The notes beneath the pieces are model-generated. The model saw only the letters and a list, made by a program, of their open reading frames with translations, was not told the DNA's origin and searched no databases. Positions 21,107-32,242 of a stretch of 64,000 nucleotides of DNA are shown here, piece by piece. This DNA is from Atriophallophorus winterbourni. Lineage: Eukaryota > Platyhelminthes > Trematoda > Plagiorchiida > Microphallidae. A program made the position numbers and the translations under genes. The stretch covers positions 124,001-188,000 of the forward strand of contig JACCGJ010001929.1 in assembly GCA_013407085.1 (NCBI GenBank), given 5' to 3'. The first letter of the stretch is position 1, and the number at the start of each line of letters is the position of its first letter.

Positions 21107-21430
21107 TCCTAACTTCCGCACAATTTACCCTCACCACCCATCCTGCCAACCAGCCCGTTTTCATCGGCCAAAAGGTCGTGCTGACATGCCAACTCAAGGG
21201 TTTTGAACTTCCACTAAAGTATGCCGTGTTATTTAAGCGAAAAGACGTTGGAATTTCGGAGAAATGTCAGGCCTATTTGAAAAGCAAATACCGCGTGGAA
21301 TGTGAACCAAACGATTGGCGTCAGGCGACCACGTACAAAATGCATATCGATTCTGTCTCATGGGCTGATCGCGGCGAGTGGTTGTGCATCTACGCGGCCA
21401 ACTTGACCAGTCAAAATTTAATTGTCTATG
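21107..21430 (+). CDS. Immunoglobulin-domain protein, exon A
   Basis: The exon runs from an acceptor TTTTCAG to the donor GTAAGC and is 324 bp, entering and leaving in phase 1, the usual phase for Ig-domain exons. It encodes one Ig domain of about 107 residues: strand A FTLTTHPANQPVFIGQ, first core Cys in VVLTCQL, then KYAVLFKRK, and the F-strand motif WADRGEWLCIYAANL with the second core Cys. Two further Cys (EKCQAY, RVECEP) may form an extra bridge. Such domains mediate cell-surface or secreted binding. The signal peptide exon was not found upstream. Confidence 0.85.
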
Positions 21431-21954
21431 GTAAGCAATCATCCACAGATGGTGTGTTCTCATTAGGCCTCGTTACCATACACGAGACAAGTCCGAATAC
21501 ATAATAACAATTGGTTCTTTCAAAAGATACAAGTAAAACATTATTTTCTCTAAAGGTGTACACGCTTTCAATCGACCTATTAATGCTATCCATATCTGTC
21601 TGGAATCAAAAACGTCATCAATATCTCGATTTTTTCACGTTTTTCTCACTGACAAGTTAAACCATGCTACACTGTACCCAACTCATACTTGTCTTTTAAA
21701 TTACACGCGCCAACGCGTCTTTAGAAACTTCTTTGGTCCTACTTAGTTCGTATCATTGATAACGATACTTCTAATTCTATAATGATATTTCTATTTTGAT
21801 TCTCATCTGTCTATGTATGGTTAACTTGATAATATGTTAACTTACTTGCAGTCTGACTGTGTGGCACTGCATGGATTAGGCTTGTGATTTCGTACATTAT
21901 ACATGATAATAATATGTTCTATTCCCATGAGATAATTGACGATCAATTTCACCC

Positions 21955-22150
21955 CATTTATATTTTGACCGTGCTAAATTGATTTGCCGCCGGTAGTGGG
22001 CTGCATTCGAAAACACGCTGGAGTCTCCACTGCCATTACTATTTTCCTTTCCTGTATCTGTATAGGTTTGGACAACCTAACAGTATTTTAGCTCAGGTGC
22101 AGTCTTGGACTATGTGGCACTTTGGATTGTGATTTCATACACACATTTTG
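21955..22150 (+). repeat. Short interspersed repeat, copy 4 (plus)
   Basis: Diverged copy: GTGCTAAATTGATTTGCCGC, ACACGCTGGAGTCTCCACTG, then GGACAACCTAACAGTATTTT and a damaged 3' part. A second fragment (GTCTGACTGTGTGGCACTGC) lies at 21850-21885. Confidence 0.6.
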
Positions 22151-23999
22151 ACCGCTATAATATTGCTAATTACCTTAACCGTCTGTAAACCTATTTCCTT
22201 TTTCCTATTCTCATTCATGCCGACCACAGTAAAACTAAAAATTCTGTATTTTCCTTTTTATATGCTTCGGTCTTCTTGCTAAGTCAACGCTTGGTTGTAG
22301 TGTGCGTATATCTATAGTTGTATTTTTCCCAGTTGCTAATTTCACTGCATTTTACTTCAGTTCCACCAGCCGTGTTTTTTCTCTTACGCCTTCGTTGCAC
22401 ATATCTCACCAACTTTGTTGTGTGAAAGCACCATCCGTTTGATTTGTGTTACTCGCTCTATTCCCACGTTTATCCTATGGGCGTCTGTGTATATCGAGCG
22501 ATCCTTTTGATGTTTTTCGGACTTGTCCTATGTTTGTAAACGGTATGCTAGAATATATACAACACCTGTACAGTTGAGTAACACAAGGTTTGTTTTCTCA
22601 TTAAGATTTATCGAATACGTACAACGAAATCGGTTTAAGGGAAACCGGTATTTTGCACCAGCGCGATGGCGTGACAACGAAGTGTTGTAAACACCGAAGA
22701 GCTTAGAAAAGAACGAACTATGCATATTGCTCCACCCCTCTAAATTTGTTCGTAAAAGCTTATTATTTTTGCGTAGATTACATATGACTTTAATGCAAAG
22801 CTGGAAACGGCCTGCAGATTATTCTGCTCGATTCTTGAAGGCAGTGAATTACCAGAAAGCTGAATCCATCGACTTTTTTTATCACAACATATTCGGGAAT
22901 TCTGAATGAATAAATTAAAAAAATAGGCGCATGTCATGTCCTACTTATTTACTACCCAATCATTAAAATCCGAATTAGCAGTATTTAATATTTACAACAC
23001 AATGGTTTTGTGAACTATTATCAGCGTATACGCATTGACTATTCACCGTAGTCAAATACAGTAACCGGGAGCAATAATTATCTACCCAAGATCACTATTA
23101 TCTAAAATCGATGCATCCGACCATGAAAGATCAAAATGTCTAGGTCAATCCAACATCCGGGCATCGTCGTGACGAATTCCCACCTTCCTCGTCACTCATT
23201 CTTTACACACCGCCTTCGTTCCAAAATCATCGTGACAGTTTTAACACTGTTCATTTTGCATGTAACAACCGTGATCGTAGACCTTCCGCCTCCTGCATTG
23301 ATTTATGAGTTCTATTCCGCTTCGATAAATCGGGGTTTCGTAAGCACAGAGTCTGTCCACCCGCCCGGCGTTTGATACCCACATCTACTGCGCTAATGGG
23401 CTGGTGATTTACTGTCATCGTTCGTATGGAAATACATTAGATTGTTTGTGGAACTGATAGATTGCAAAATGCGATAGTGTTCCCTATAGTCGGTAATCGA
23501 TTTGTTTTTAGGTTGTTCAGTCATACGAGCCTTGTTTAGTTGAATTGGACAGCATAGCTAAACAACCCCGCCTCGATTGATGATTGTTATCTAATATGCA
23601 TCATTGATGTTTATGATTATTTCGGCGATGATGGAACTTCTGATACCCTGCTTAGCTTTTCAGCTCGATTCTATCCTTACTAGGTGAACATGGGTTGAAT
23701 AAATTCTAGATCAACAATTGGTTAGGCCCGTTGACAACCATAGTCAACTGATTTTATCACATAAGTGTGGTAGGCGTTGTGGTTACACGGTCAAATATTG
23801 AACTTATTTGTCTTATCTCGGTGTGTTCGATGTATCAACTAAGATGTATTATGAATGTTACACTATCCCCCAAATAACTATATTAACTGAGCTTGTAAAT
23901 TTCCAAAATAAATAAATAAGCATACTGTGCGTGTATAATTATTTGTGCTTCCATTACACACAGATAATGGCTTATCGGGTTTTAGTATGAAATCAACAT

Positions 24000-24262
24000 A
24001 ATCTATTTTGAAGCCAGACATGATCTGTCTATCTTTTAATTCACTATTTGTATTCGATCACGAATCTTATTTTATGCTTTTATTTTCGCAGTTTTATGAT
24101 GATCAAACTTATTTTTAATTATTTTATTTCTTGAAACCAGATATCATCTGTCTACCTATCTATCTTTTAATTCACTATTTCTATTCGATTACGAATCTTT
24201 CTTATTTTATGCTTTTATTTTCGTAGTTTAATCGCGGTCAAACTTATTTTTACCGTGTGCTT
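24000..24262 (+). repeat. Imperfect tandem duplication, about 125-bp unit
   Basis: TCTATCTTTTAATTCACTAT and TTTTATGCTTTTATTTTCG, then GATCAAACTTATTTTTA-like ends, occur twice in the same order at about 24028-24118 and 24158-24252. A local duplication within intron sequence. Confidence 0.7.
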
Positions 24263-25044
24263 TTGTATCATTTTATCCCCTGACCGAAGCTTGTCAATAT
24301 CCGAAGATTCTCAAGTTGTTCTTCTCCTTGTAATTGTTTCTAATTCAACTAGCAATTTCGTCTAGCTATAATTTAAAGTTCATGTTTTTTCCTAAAACAC
24401 GAAGCGCTGATTTCACACGATCATTCGTTGTTTATTCGACCAAGTGCATTCGATTCACAATCGAACGCGGAGACGAAACAAATGTTCCACCAAACACCAC
24501 ATGTTGCTCCCACGTTACCTACGTTACAAAACCCAGACCACTTCATTATCATCGCCATCATCATCAGTTTCATCACCAGATCGTTTCAAAGCGCATTGAC
24601 GGTCACACGGCATTGTCGGGTGTTCCCACCGTGGTAGTCATCTTTTGATTCGTCGTGTGCCACAACAACAATGAATCGGAAATGTTTGGACTGCGAGGTT
24701 TTCTTATTTTCTTCATATTTCATTTAGCTGAAATTTAAATAATTGGTTATGTTGTAGTTAGAGCCATGGAATCCTGTCTGATAAGTAACAGGATATCAAT
24801 TGAATCATTTCAATTTGGACTCGATTTGATAAGACTATCTCAGCCGGCAATAAGGACTGATATTGCATGTTTATATAACCTAAATTCAAAATCTGCCTTA
24901 TACGGCATTCAAAAAGGATCAAAACAGATCAATTTTAAAGACGAGAATACACATAGCTACGTAGATGAGTTTTCTTATCACACACGCTTACTCTAAGTTC
25001 ACGCTGTATCCATTAACTTGCCAGTTTTTCAATCGCCTTTTCAG

Positions 25045-25313
25045 CTCCTGCCGAGTTGCAACAAATGCGCGTGACCAGCCTGCTCTCTCAAACTGCGTCC
25101 TCTTTCATAGATGACGGCAGATTATCATCAAACACAGCGGACGATGGTGGAGCTTCACGATCGGGTTCAAACGGTTCTCCACCCGCCCAAAACATTGGCC
25201 TTGGAACCAGAACCAATCCCTACGACTTACGACCGGGGTTAGCGCTGCAGTTGACTTGTCAAACAAGTTGCGGTTTTCCGAATGCCAACATCTCTTGGCT
25301 AATATTAAATCAG
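25045..25313 (+). CDS. Immunoglobulin-domain protein, exon B
   Basis: Acceptor CCTTTTCAG, donor GTCAGT. It enters with two bases, which completes the phase-1 codon left by exon A (giving Ala), so the two join in frame. It encodes about 89 residues: a linker rich in Ser, Gly and Asp (DDGRLSSNTADDGGASRSG), then the first half of a second Ig-like domain: DLRPGLALQLTCQTSCGFPNANISWLILNQ, with the core Cys and the Trp of strand C. The second half must come from later exons. Phase agreement and domain order support the joining. Confidence 0.8.
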
Positions 25314-25474
25314 GTCAGTAATCGTTGTTCGATACATTTTCGTTTAATTCACCGTTGTATCTCGCGTCATGTTATACAGAGTCAAACTTTGAAACCATCG
25401 TTTTGTAAAAAAATGTCACAGTTTGGACAGCACACACGCAAGGTTTTCCTGAGATAAGGCATGCACCATGAGGT

Positions 25475-26420
25475 TTTATATTTCCCAACATCGGTTTCGG
25501 AAATGGTCATCTCGTAGTAGGAGAGATTTACATCGATCTCAATCGCTGTCCTTTGACTCACATAACATAGTAGAGAATATTGGATGCAACTTGATACTAT
25601 TTGCCGATGATATTAAAATATGAAAACGTGTCAGGTCTGGTAATGACTGTATGGCATTACAACGGGATCTAAACATCTTATTTCGTTGGTCCCAGTTAAA
25701 TGAGTTACCATTTATCCCTGCGAAATGTAAAATGCTGCAGCTTGGAAAATCTCTGCACCACACGTATCAGCTTGGCACGCAAGATCTCGTCTGGACCACA
25801 GCAGAAAAGATCTTGGTATCTTGGTTTCGTTTAACCTTAAGCCTGGACAGCATTGCCGGATGGTGTACAATAAAGCTTGCCGTATCTTGAGTCTTCTCAA
25901 AAGAATATTCCGGATTTTTACGCCCAAAACCCTACCCCAGGTAATTAACACGTATATACGTCCTGTTTTTGAATATTCCATCCAAGCCTGGGCAACATGG
26001 CTGTGGAAGGATATCGAACTACTCGACAGGATTTATCATCGTGCTACAAAGTTGGTCTCCCGGTACAGAAATTTGCCTTTTACAGAGCGAATGTTAAAAC
26101 TGAACCTACACGATTTTACCCAACGGCGGTTTCGCAGTGACCTTATGTTGACCTTCAATATCCTGCATTCTGTAAACCATCCCTTAAACACTTGCTAAAG
26201 CCCAATGACCTTACTCGAAACGAACACATTCAAAGGCTTTAAGAATTCCGATAAGAATTTGTTTCAATTGGAACTATTTGCCTGAGGAAATCACACTATC
26301 AGAATCTGTTGTGGTTTTCGCTTCCAAACTCGATGAGTTTATGACGAACCATGCGGTATGCGAGTGTCCCTATTGATTTTTGAGATATTTTATATTTTTT
26401 ATATGTTCCATATACCTTGT
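25475..26420 (+). mobile_element. CR1-like LINE fragment in Ig gene intron, RT palm to C-terminus
   Basis: Blocks: NIVENIGCNLILFADDIKI (motif C, FADD intact) near 25590, ALQRDLNILFRWSQLNELPF, KCKMLQLGKSLHHTYQ, a frameshift at about 25810, then FNLKPGQHCRMVYNKACRILSL and TYIRPVFEYSIQAWATWLWKDIELLDRIYHRATKLV, RRFRSDLMLTFNIL. It ends with the LINE 3' UTR near 26390-26470. It is the unbroken sister of the minus-strand copy at 47140-48600, which allowed the 540-bp insertion there to be mapped. Confidence 0.8.
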
Positions 26421-26734
26421 CATCCTATGGTTATTGTTAAGCTTAATACTTTTTCTACCATAAAATTTTCTGAGTTCTCAGATCATAATGCGATTTTGCT
26501 TGCAAGGAATCGAAGGAGGAGATGTTCACAAGCTTCAAGTGTCCATAGATGTTGACACATACGTATAATAATCGATTGACATCAGCACAATTTTACGAAC
26601 TAATCTGATAGCGTTAAAAACACATCTCACTCATCAATAATCAGGAGAAGAAAATCATTTTATTCGTGTACACGAATTTTCAGCAATATAATTAATTTCT
26701 CCCCAAAATTAACAGAGAAATGAAATGTATGAAT

Positions 26735-26850
26735 TCACACAAGCCTGACCCAGGCAAAGTGCCACACAATAAAGACTGCACGTTAGTAGAAATACTGTCA
26801 GGTTACCCAGGCCTAGACAGACATGCTACTGAAATTTGAAAATGAAGTTA
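26735..26850 (-). repeat. Short interspersed repeat, copy 5 (minus)
   Basis: AAGCCTGACCCAGGCAAAGT, AAAGACTGCACG and TACTGTCAGGTTACCCAGGC followed by CTAGACAG: reverse-strand form of the family core. Confidence 0.75.
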
Positions 26851-27281
26851 TAAAAAGGCGAGGGGCTTCGAACATCAGTTTTCAAATTGTTATGCGTATC
26901 TTCAACTCTAAAACAGTCATCGATTGGTTAACCATTTGTCATGCAAGGTAAGGAACAAGAGTTTCTGAATTTATTAGTTCTTGAATGAGGAATGAATTTG
27001 CTTCGGGTAGAGGAAAAGGATTTGCAGGCAACAAGGGTCTTGTTCAGTGGATTTGCACTGTCAGAAGAAATCTTTTTGATCAGTCTGTTGCATTCACGGG
27101 AACAACTCAATCTTGAGATAACCTTAATACCTCTTCTACTTAGCAAAAAATCATTTTCCAGTAGGCCGTTTTATTTTGCTGGAACGATGTTGCTACACAG
27201 AGCTTCATTAAACCAAAATTACAGGTATGTATGACATCTTATCACCGAATCTAAGCCATTAAATTCTATATTTTTCAGTAG

Positions 27282-27484
27282 ATTTCCAGGGAGTTCATAA
27301 GCGGAAATTCCTCTTTCACACTTGCACATATCATCTCACCTGATCGGTCCCCATCCAGCTCTAAAAGTGCACTAAACCCGCGCCACGGTCCTGGTTATTT
27401 GTCTTCATTAAATATTTATCATTCTAGCCGTATGAAGCGTACTTCATGTGTCCTTCCTCGCGGAACGAAAATGACATCAATAAT
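27282..27484 (+). CDS. Immunoglobulin-domain protein, candidate exon C
   Basis: Open in phase 0 from an unusual acceptor TTTTTCAGTAG (the upstream CAG would put a stop first) to a donor GTAGTG, leaving two bases. Phase 0 is what exon B needs. It encodes about 67 residues ending SLNIYHSSRMKRTSCVLP and RGTKMTSI, which could be the middle of the second Ig domain. The sequence is Ser-rich and has no diagnostic motif of its own. The case rests on phase fit with exons B and D. Confidence 0.35.
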
Positions 27485-27521
27485 GTAGTGTTTAAGTTGT
27501 GCACCTTCTGACAAAATCACA

Positions 27522-27983
27522 TTGTCCCTCGGTTTTCGTTCGACCATTTTAGCTACTTCGATTGAATGCTCTCGTTGCAATGACTCATCCCATCATCTCT
27601 CGATTATACCGGTTTCCTGTTTACGTATACACACGTCAACCATATTCTTCTGTCAACTTTTGATGGCTTTATGGTCGACTTCACAGCGCCCGATAGTTTT
27701 GCTCTTATTTTTCCTCGCTTCTGTTGTCAGCTCTATCCTCGTGTCACACACCATGCTACAGTTGTTGTCAGTTGGCATACAAATCATCCTACTGCTTGTC
27801 TCGTTACCACTATGCCAGTGTAGCAAAGCTGTAAATGGAAATAATATTAGTAGTTTAATTACTTTTAGTTGTAATTGTAATCACATGCTTATTCACACTT
27901 CAAATTTCATACTAGAGATGTTTCATCGAGATGACATTGCTGTCCCCACCCCAACGGCTACTTCACTAATGCTATGCATTTAA
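27522..27983 (+). other. Hydrophobic open frame, unassigned
   Basis: A 153-codon plus-strand frame contains two strongly hydrophobic runs (PIVLLLFFLASVVSSILVS and SVGIQIILLLVSLPL). A membrane exon is expected somewhere if the Ig protein is a receptor, and CTTCACAG just before RPIVLLL could be an acceptor, but no donor with the phase needed by exon D or E was found. It may be chance in T-rich DNA. Confidence 0.2.
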
Positions 27984-28114
27984 AAAATTATTCAAATTTT
28001 TTTGTGTACAATCGTTTTGAACAATTTTGGGATTGTTTCTCTTTTGAAACAGAATCTACGTCAGACCAAAGTTGATAGATAGGACAAGGAACAAGACTAA
28101 GTAGGTGATGTGAG

Positions 28115-28652
28115 TACTTTACTTTTGTGCGACTATCTCCTCCTGGAGGATGAGTCGGCTTCAAAGAAGATTCTTGGGAATTTGGGTACAAAGCGGCGTC
28201 CCCAGCACCACTCGGAGTTTGTTCGAGTCAGCTTCTCTAGCCTTTGCACAACCAAGTGCGACCTGCAAGGCAGCAGGGAGTTGCCAGAAAGAGGTGGTCT
28301 ACCAAACTCTGTTCCAGGTTTTTCCTCAGGTTTTTCTCCCGAAGCCTTTCCCGCGATCGGGTATCCCGCAAGGCAGCGGAGGTTTAAAATCAGGGTTTTC
28401 CTTCCCTTAGATGAAATGCCCTCCCAGGATAACGAGCTCCATCTGCCCGAAGCAAACTGGTTTTCAGGCGCCAGTCACTCGCCTTCGCCCCTTCTCCTGT
28501 TGGTAGAAGCAGTTCCGCCGGGCTCGGGGAGCCGCTCGTGCAGGCCAGAAGCTGGACTTGGTTGTCAGAGGCTATTTGAGACTCGTGTCATATGGGAGCA
28601 TTTTATAAACAGTGGGAGCTTATCCCCACTGCCACCCCCGGCTATGACAACC
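28115..28652 (+). mobile_element. 540-bp GC-rich repeat, copy 1
   Basis: About 95 percent identical by eye to 47545-48080 on the other strand. Begins TACTTTACTTT...GTGCGACTATCTCCTCC and ends GGCTATGACAACC. It is GC-richer than its surroundings. Both copies keep a frame of about 165 codons open (LLLEDESA..., GNLGTKRRPQHH..., REVFLPLDEMPS-like region), but the product is unknown and neither a clear start nor a domain is seen. It sits in an intron, 65 bp before candidate exon D. Confidence 0.75.
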
Positions 28653-28717
28653 CATTAATTGGTTGAACATATTCCGTTTTGTCAAAAATTGAACTATTTC
28701 CCTTACATCATTCACAG

Positions 28718-28810
28718 GATTCTCAGCGCCACCGTTTTGCCGTCTGTACCGAATGCTGATCATAAGTGCGGTTACGGGTGTGCATTACTCAACCCTGCTC
28801 ACCTTTTGGC
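28718..28810 (+). CDS. Immunoglobulin-domain protein, candidate exon D
   Basis: Acceptor CATTCACAG, donor GTACAG. One base completes the split codon of exon C (Met) and two bases are left for exon E (Ala). It encodes about 31 residues: ILSATVLPSVPNADHKCGYGCALLNPAHLLA. The NADHKCGYGC part resembles the F strand of an Ig domain (Asp, Gly-Tyr-x-Cys), supplying the missing second Cys. Phases on both sides fit. The donor is weak and the exon is short, so this remains a model. Confidence 0.4.
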
Positions 28811-29980
28811 GTACAGTTCTCGGGATTAAATGGGATAGCGACAGGCTTCAAAACTATCTTTGACTGTTTAACATGCGTTTTAGTATGTTTCGCGGTTTGT
28901 TTGCAGTGAAGTTACAAAGCGATATTTACGATATCCTGTATGGGTCCGTCAATTTGCTCATACGCTCTTGGTTATTCGTTCAACCTAATTTAGCATCTGG
29001 TTCAGTGGGGTGTTTAGTGTGAGCATCACAGGAGTCAAGACTGCGAGTGAGTTCCCCGCTGAAGCTCTACGAAATACAACACTTTAATATCCCGAAAATA
29101 TGGCTAGTCGTTATTGGCAAGTTCTTGAAAATCAGGATGTCATGCACTCATAGCAAACGGCCGCGCTACATTCGGGACGTTTTTATAAAAAGTTTCAGGA
29201 TGATCTAAAAATGTAGACGAAGAAATTTTCTTAATCTCGGCTCTCTGTCAAAATGAAGATGCGATTGAGCAATGGTTTGATATTTTGTGTTTACATGTTC
29301 TGCTGTCATTTAAACGTGATTCTATGCCGTTTCATTGAACATTAACGTACAGTATAACTTTAAAATGTTTGAATAAAGCGTCTCATTCTTTTAAAAAAGC
29401 AATTAGAACAGAAAAACCACAAGACGATATTATAGATAGATAGAGTGGGGAGAGAAAGGGTATCTAGTGCATTCACTGATTAAATAGAGACTGCTCAAAC
29501 TGTATGGTTTGGCATAATAATCAAGAGCTTCGACATGAAACCGCACTAGTTTCCACTCGTACAGTTTCACGTGAAACAGGTCCCTATCGATGAAAACATG
29601 AGAGTGGATTTCCAATCAAGGGCGTGGAATATCTCCAGCCTTTGAATGTTTGCTTTTTTGAATAAGCACATCGGGTTTCATTATATGCTTTGTCGGGCAT
29701 TTTTGGAGGATTTTAAGAGGCAGTGCGTGGTCTGGTCATCCGTTCACACATTATTTACATGCTTTCAGTGTTACTCAGATCTGAGTGACCCATTGTGTAT
29801 TTTAATTGATTGTCTGTGAAACGTTTATCCCATCTTCCTCCGTCAATCAGAAACTGATCGCTTTTTCATCATTCCAATCGATTAGCGTTCGATTCTCACT
29901 GGTCACGTGCACTCTCGCATTATAACCCGCACCGCTTAGACCTAACGAATCATTCGCTCTTGTTCGTTCATGTCTTCTAG

Positions 29981-30068
29981 GCTGAATTACTGTGAACTCT
30001 GCCGGGAATCGGATTGCATGGTGTGCTGCCATCCGTCGAATGTGGATGAATGTCCGGAATCAAACAAG
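29981..30068 (+). CDS. Cys-rich exon E of the same or a separate gene
   Basis: Acceptor TGTCTTCTAG, donor GTTTGT. It encodes about 29 residues with seven cysteines: LNYCELCRESDCMVCCHPSNVDECPESNK. The spacing could suit a small metal-binding or disulfide module or, if membrane-proximal, a palmitoylation site. It leaves phase 0 and joins exon F. I do not recognise a family. Confidence 0.6.
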
Positions 30069-30160
30069 GTTTGTCGTGTTCGTTCATTGTATAGCACGCC
30101 TACATTTGACATCTCTCATGCTTACGTCTTAAAGTTGTTGTCGCATTTGTGTTTTTTCAG

Positions 30161-30805
30161 AAACGAAAATGTGATTTTCTTGATGTTGGCTCTGCTGAAC
30201 TGCAAGTTTCGTTGGAACCTCTGAAGTACAGTTTATTGTACCCCTCTCCTGAGAGTTCTGCTGATCTGCCGTCAGTTTCCTGTTCGTCCATCATGCTGAA
30301 AAGTCCTTCACCACTCGATCCTTCTTCGCCTTTGCCGTTACATTCTTCGTCGCCCTCGGATGGGGAACAGCGGCGAAGACACTCGCGACGTAAGAGTCCC
30401 ATCCGTCCAATCTTATCCAACGAGCCGAGCATTCTCTCACCTTCCGGAAGGCCAATCACCCTCGGCATCTCGTCAGCGGATGAGAGTAGTGTGTTGAATT
30501 CCACACACGAGGCAGATTTGTCGACAAAACTTTCTACTGCGGATAATAGTTTTGAGGCACCCAAACTTCGTTCGTCTCATCGGAAGTCGATGTTAAGCAC
30601 CTCTGTTGAGCATCTGCCCGCCGTTTCCGTTTCGATAAATCCATTAGTCGAGCAAGTTCCTGAAGTGGAAGTTAAGGATTTGGAAACGAGAATCATGGTG
30701 GATATCTTCACCGGTGAAGTATACGTGGATAATGTACATCTTCGTGATCTGGTTCCCGGATTGAAGGGTCCGAAACGTAACAAAGTGAACTCTCAACCTG
30801 ATCCC
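30161..30805 (+). CDS. Ser/Pro-rich exon F, probable cytoplasmic or disordered region
   Basis: Acceptor GTTTTTTCAG, donor GTAAGT; 645 bp, 215 codons, phase 0 at both ends. It starts KRKCDFLDVGSAELQVSLEP, is then low-complexity Ser/Pro/Leu-rich (SPSPLDPSSPLPLHSSSPSD), has a basic patch RRRHSRRKSPIRPILS, several further Ser/Thr clusters, and ends with a conserved-looking motif (VEVKDLETRIMVDIFTGEVY, VDNVHLRDLVPGLKG). Such composition fits a disordered signalling tail with many potential kinase sites. No catalytic motif. Good splice sites and 215 clean codons make it a firm exon. Confidence 0.8.
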
Positions 30806-31744
30806 GTAAGTATAGCAAGTTTTATGCTTCATGATGGCTGTCGGTCTGATATTGTATACATGTGGGTTCAATTGATTACAAGTCTTCGCCCCAAAATCCT
30901 GTATACCGTTTGGGTAGCAGTTTTCCGCTAAAGATGTGCTTCATCTCTTGTGTGGTTCACAATAATATTGCCAGCCTAACTTATTCGTGTGCAACGACTT
31001 CATGCTTCCTAGTTTGCGTTTACGATTGATTATCCCTTGTTGATCTCTATGTGATATTCGACCGTTTGCTTTGACTGAATGAGAACATGTTTTATTGCGA
31101 GGTTTCCGGGTATTTCCCAACTGGATGAGATCAGCTTGCAGTGACAGCTCAACCATCGCACTACTTTACTCAATACCGCCTATTACAATCGGGTCTCGGT
31201 TGTAGTTGTAACGGCCTTGGTTCAAACGCATATAGCCAAGGTCTTATGGATATGACTGTGTGAATCGGAATACTTTGATAGTCCCACAGTGCTTATAAAC
31301 TTTTCGGATTTAGCTTTCCACATTGGCTGAAATTTAAAACATTTTCGAATATAGCTTTGTCCTTTTTCACATTTGGCTGCGGTGCTGTTTAAGTCTGGTG
31401 GCACAACTCTACAAAATAAAAACAAGTTCGCGTAGGTCGTTGTGGAAGTGTGTGTTCCTCGTAAAACCGTGCTATGATCTAAGTCGGTTACACTCTTGTG
31501 TATTTCAGAACCCATGTGTCAGCTTCCCAAAATTCGCACCCAGCAGCTCGACCGATTAAGGTGTTCTTGTTTCTCACCCAGCCAATATTGTCTTGTCTGC
31601 GCTCTCGACACGCTTTAGATAGGCGTTTGAATTTGCGCTTCTGTTACTTTCTGTGGGTGTTGAAATGGTAATGCACTCTCGATGGCTCTTGCTAGCGGAT
31701 ATCGCAGCGGAAGCAGTTCAAAAACATGTTGTCTGTAACTTACG

Positions 31745-31930
31745 GGTTTGTTTGCCACTGTCACAAAGAACCACGATTTTCAAATACAGAATCACAAAGT
31801 GATTCCTGACCAAGCGCTCGAGGCGCTTATAAAAGACCAATGTATTGTGGTGCTCACATCCCCATCCCCGTCACTTACCACTACCGGTTTCTGACTGTTT
31901 GCCGTCATCAGGTGGAGACAGTAAGACCGT
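31745..31930 (-). repeat. Hammerhead repeat family, copy 3
   Basis: Minus-strand partial unit: reversed CACTTTGTGATT hairpin region (AATCACAAAGTGATTC at 31789), AAGCGCTCGAGGCGCTT near-palindrome, GTGCTCACATCCCCATCCC, then the ribozyme motif, ending at GGTGGAGACAGTAAG. Antisense to the Ig-gene intron. Confidence 0.75.
31874..31925 (-). ncRNA. Hammerhead-ribozyme-like motif, copy 3
   Basis: CTTAC, TGTCT loop, CCAC, core CTGATGA (the most common natural core form), C, GGC-AAACA-GTC, A, GAAACCGGTA, GTGG, then TAAG. Stem I is preserved except that the three-base loop on one side is deleted. Stem III is again self-complementary ACCGGT. Confidence 0.6.
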
Positions 31931-32113
31931 AACCAAAGCCTTGTTTCGGCCACACAAAATTTTGTTTGTCACCATCATCATTTGATTACTTGCAACAATT
32001 ATGCTCCTGTTTGTTTGATTTTGATCTCATATCTCTCGTAGTCTATATCGCCTCTGCTTGTTTATGATTTTTCCCTAACTTGTCATGTCTTTTTGTTTAC
32101 TTGTTATTTGAAG

Positions 32114-32242
32114 CCTCATATTTCAAAGTCCAGAAGGAGTTCGAAACAAACCGGACGTCGTGCAATCGTCAAATCCTCGCCGTCGTTTGCGCGTTCCACC
32201 GGCAACTCGAGCCGTCCGCTTCGCAGTAATTCTACCATTTGA
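32114..32242 (+). CDS. Terminal exon G, basic Ser-rich tail
   Basis: Acceptor TTGTTATTTGAAG, in phase 0 with exon F. It encodes 42 residues, PHISKSRRSSKQTGRRAIVK and then SSPSFARSTGNSSRPLRSNS, ending TI and the stop TGA at 32240. The same Arg/Ser character as exon F supports the joining. The acceptor tract is T-rich. No polyadenylation AATAAA was seen in the 500 bp after the stop. Confidence 0.75.
   Translation, partial: PHISKSRRSSKQTGRRAIVKSSPSFARSTGNSSRPLRSNSTI

Larger units (their letters stand above)
21431..25044 (+). other. Intron between Ig exons A and B
   Basis: 3.6 kb. Holds short interspersed repeat copies near 21840-21900 (fragment) and 21955-22150, and a tandem duplication at 24000-24262. 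Small frames such as 23136-23375 and 24334-24648 show no motif and sit between consistent splice sites, so I treat them as chance. Confidence 0.6.
30806..32113 (+). other. Intron between exons F and G
   Basis: 1.3 kb. The last 370 bp contain a hammerhead repeat copy in antisense orientation. The rest shows no gene; the small frames at 31222-31515 are chance. Confidence 0.6.

Noticed and set aside
27522..27983. Hydrophobic 153-codon frame as the membrane exon of the Ig gene
   Set aside because: A plausible acceptor exists but no donor restores the phase needed for the next exon; T-rich DNA gives such frames by chance.
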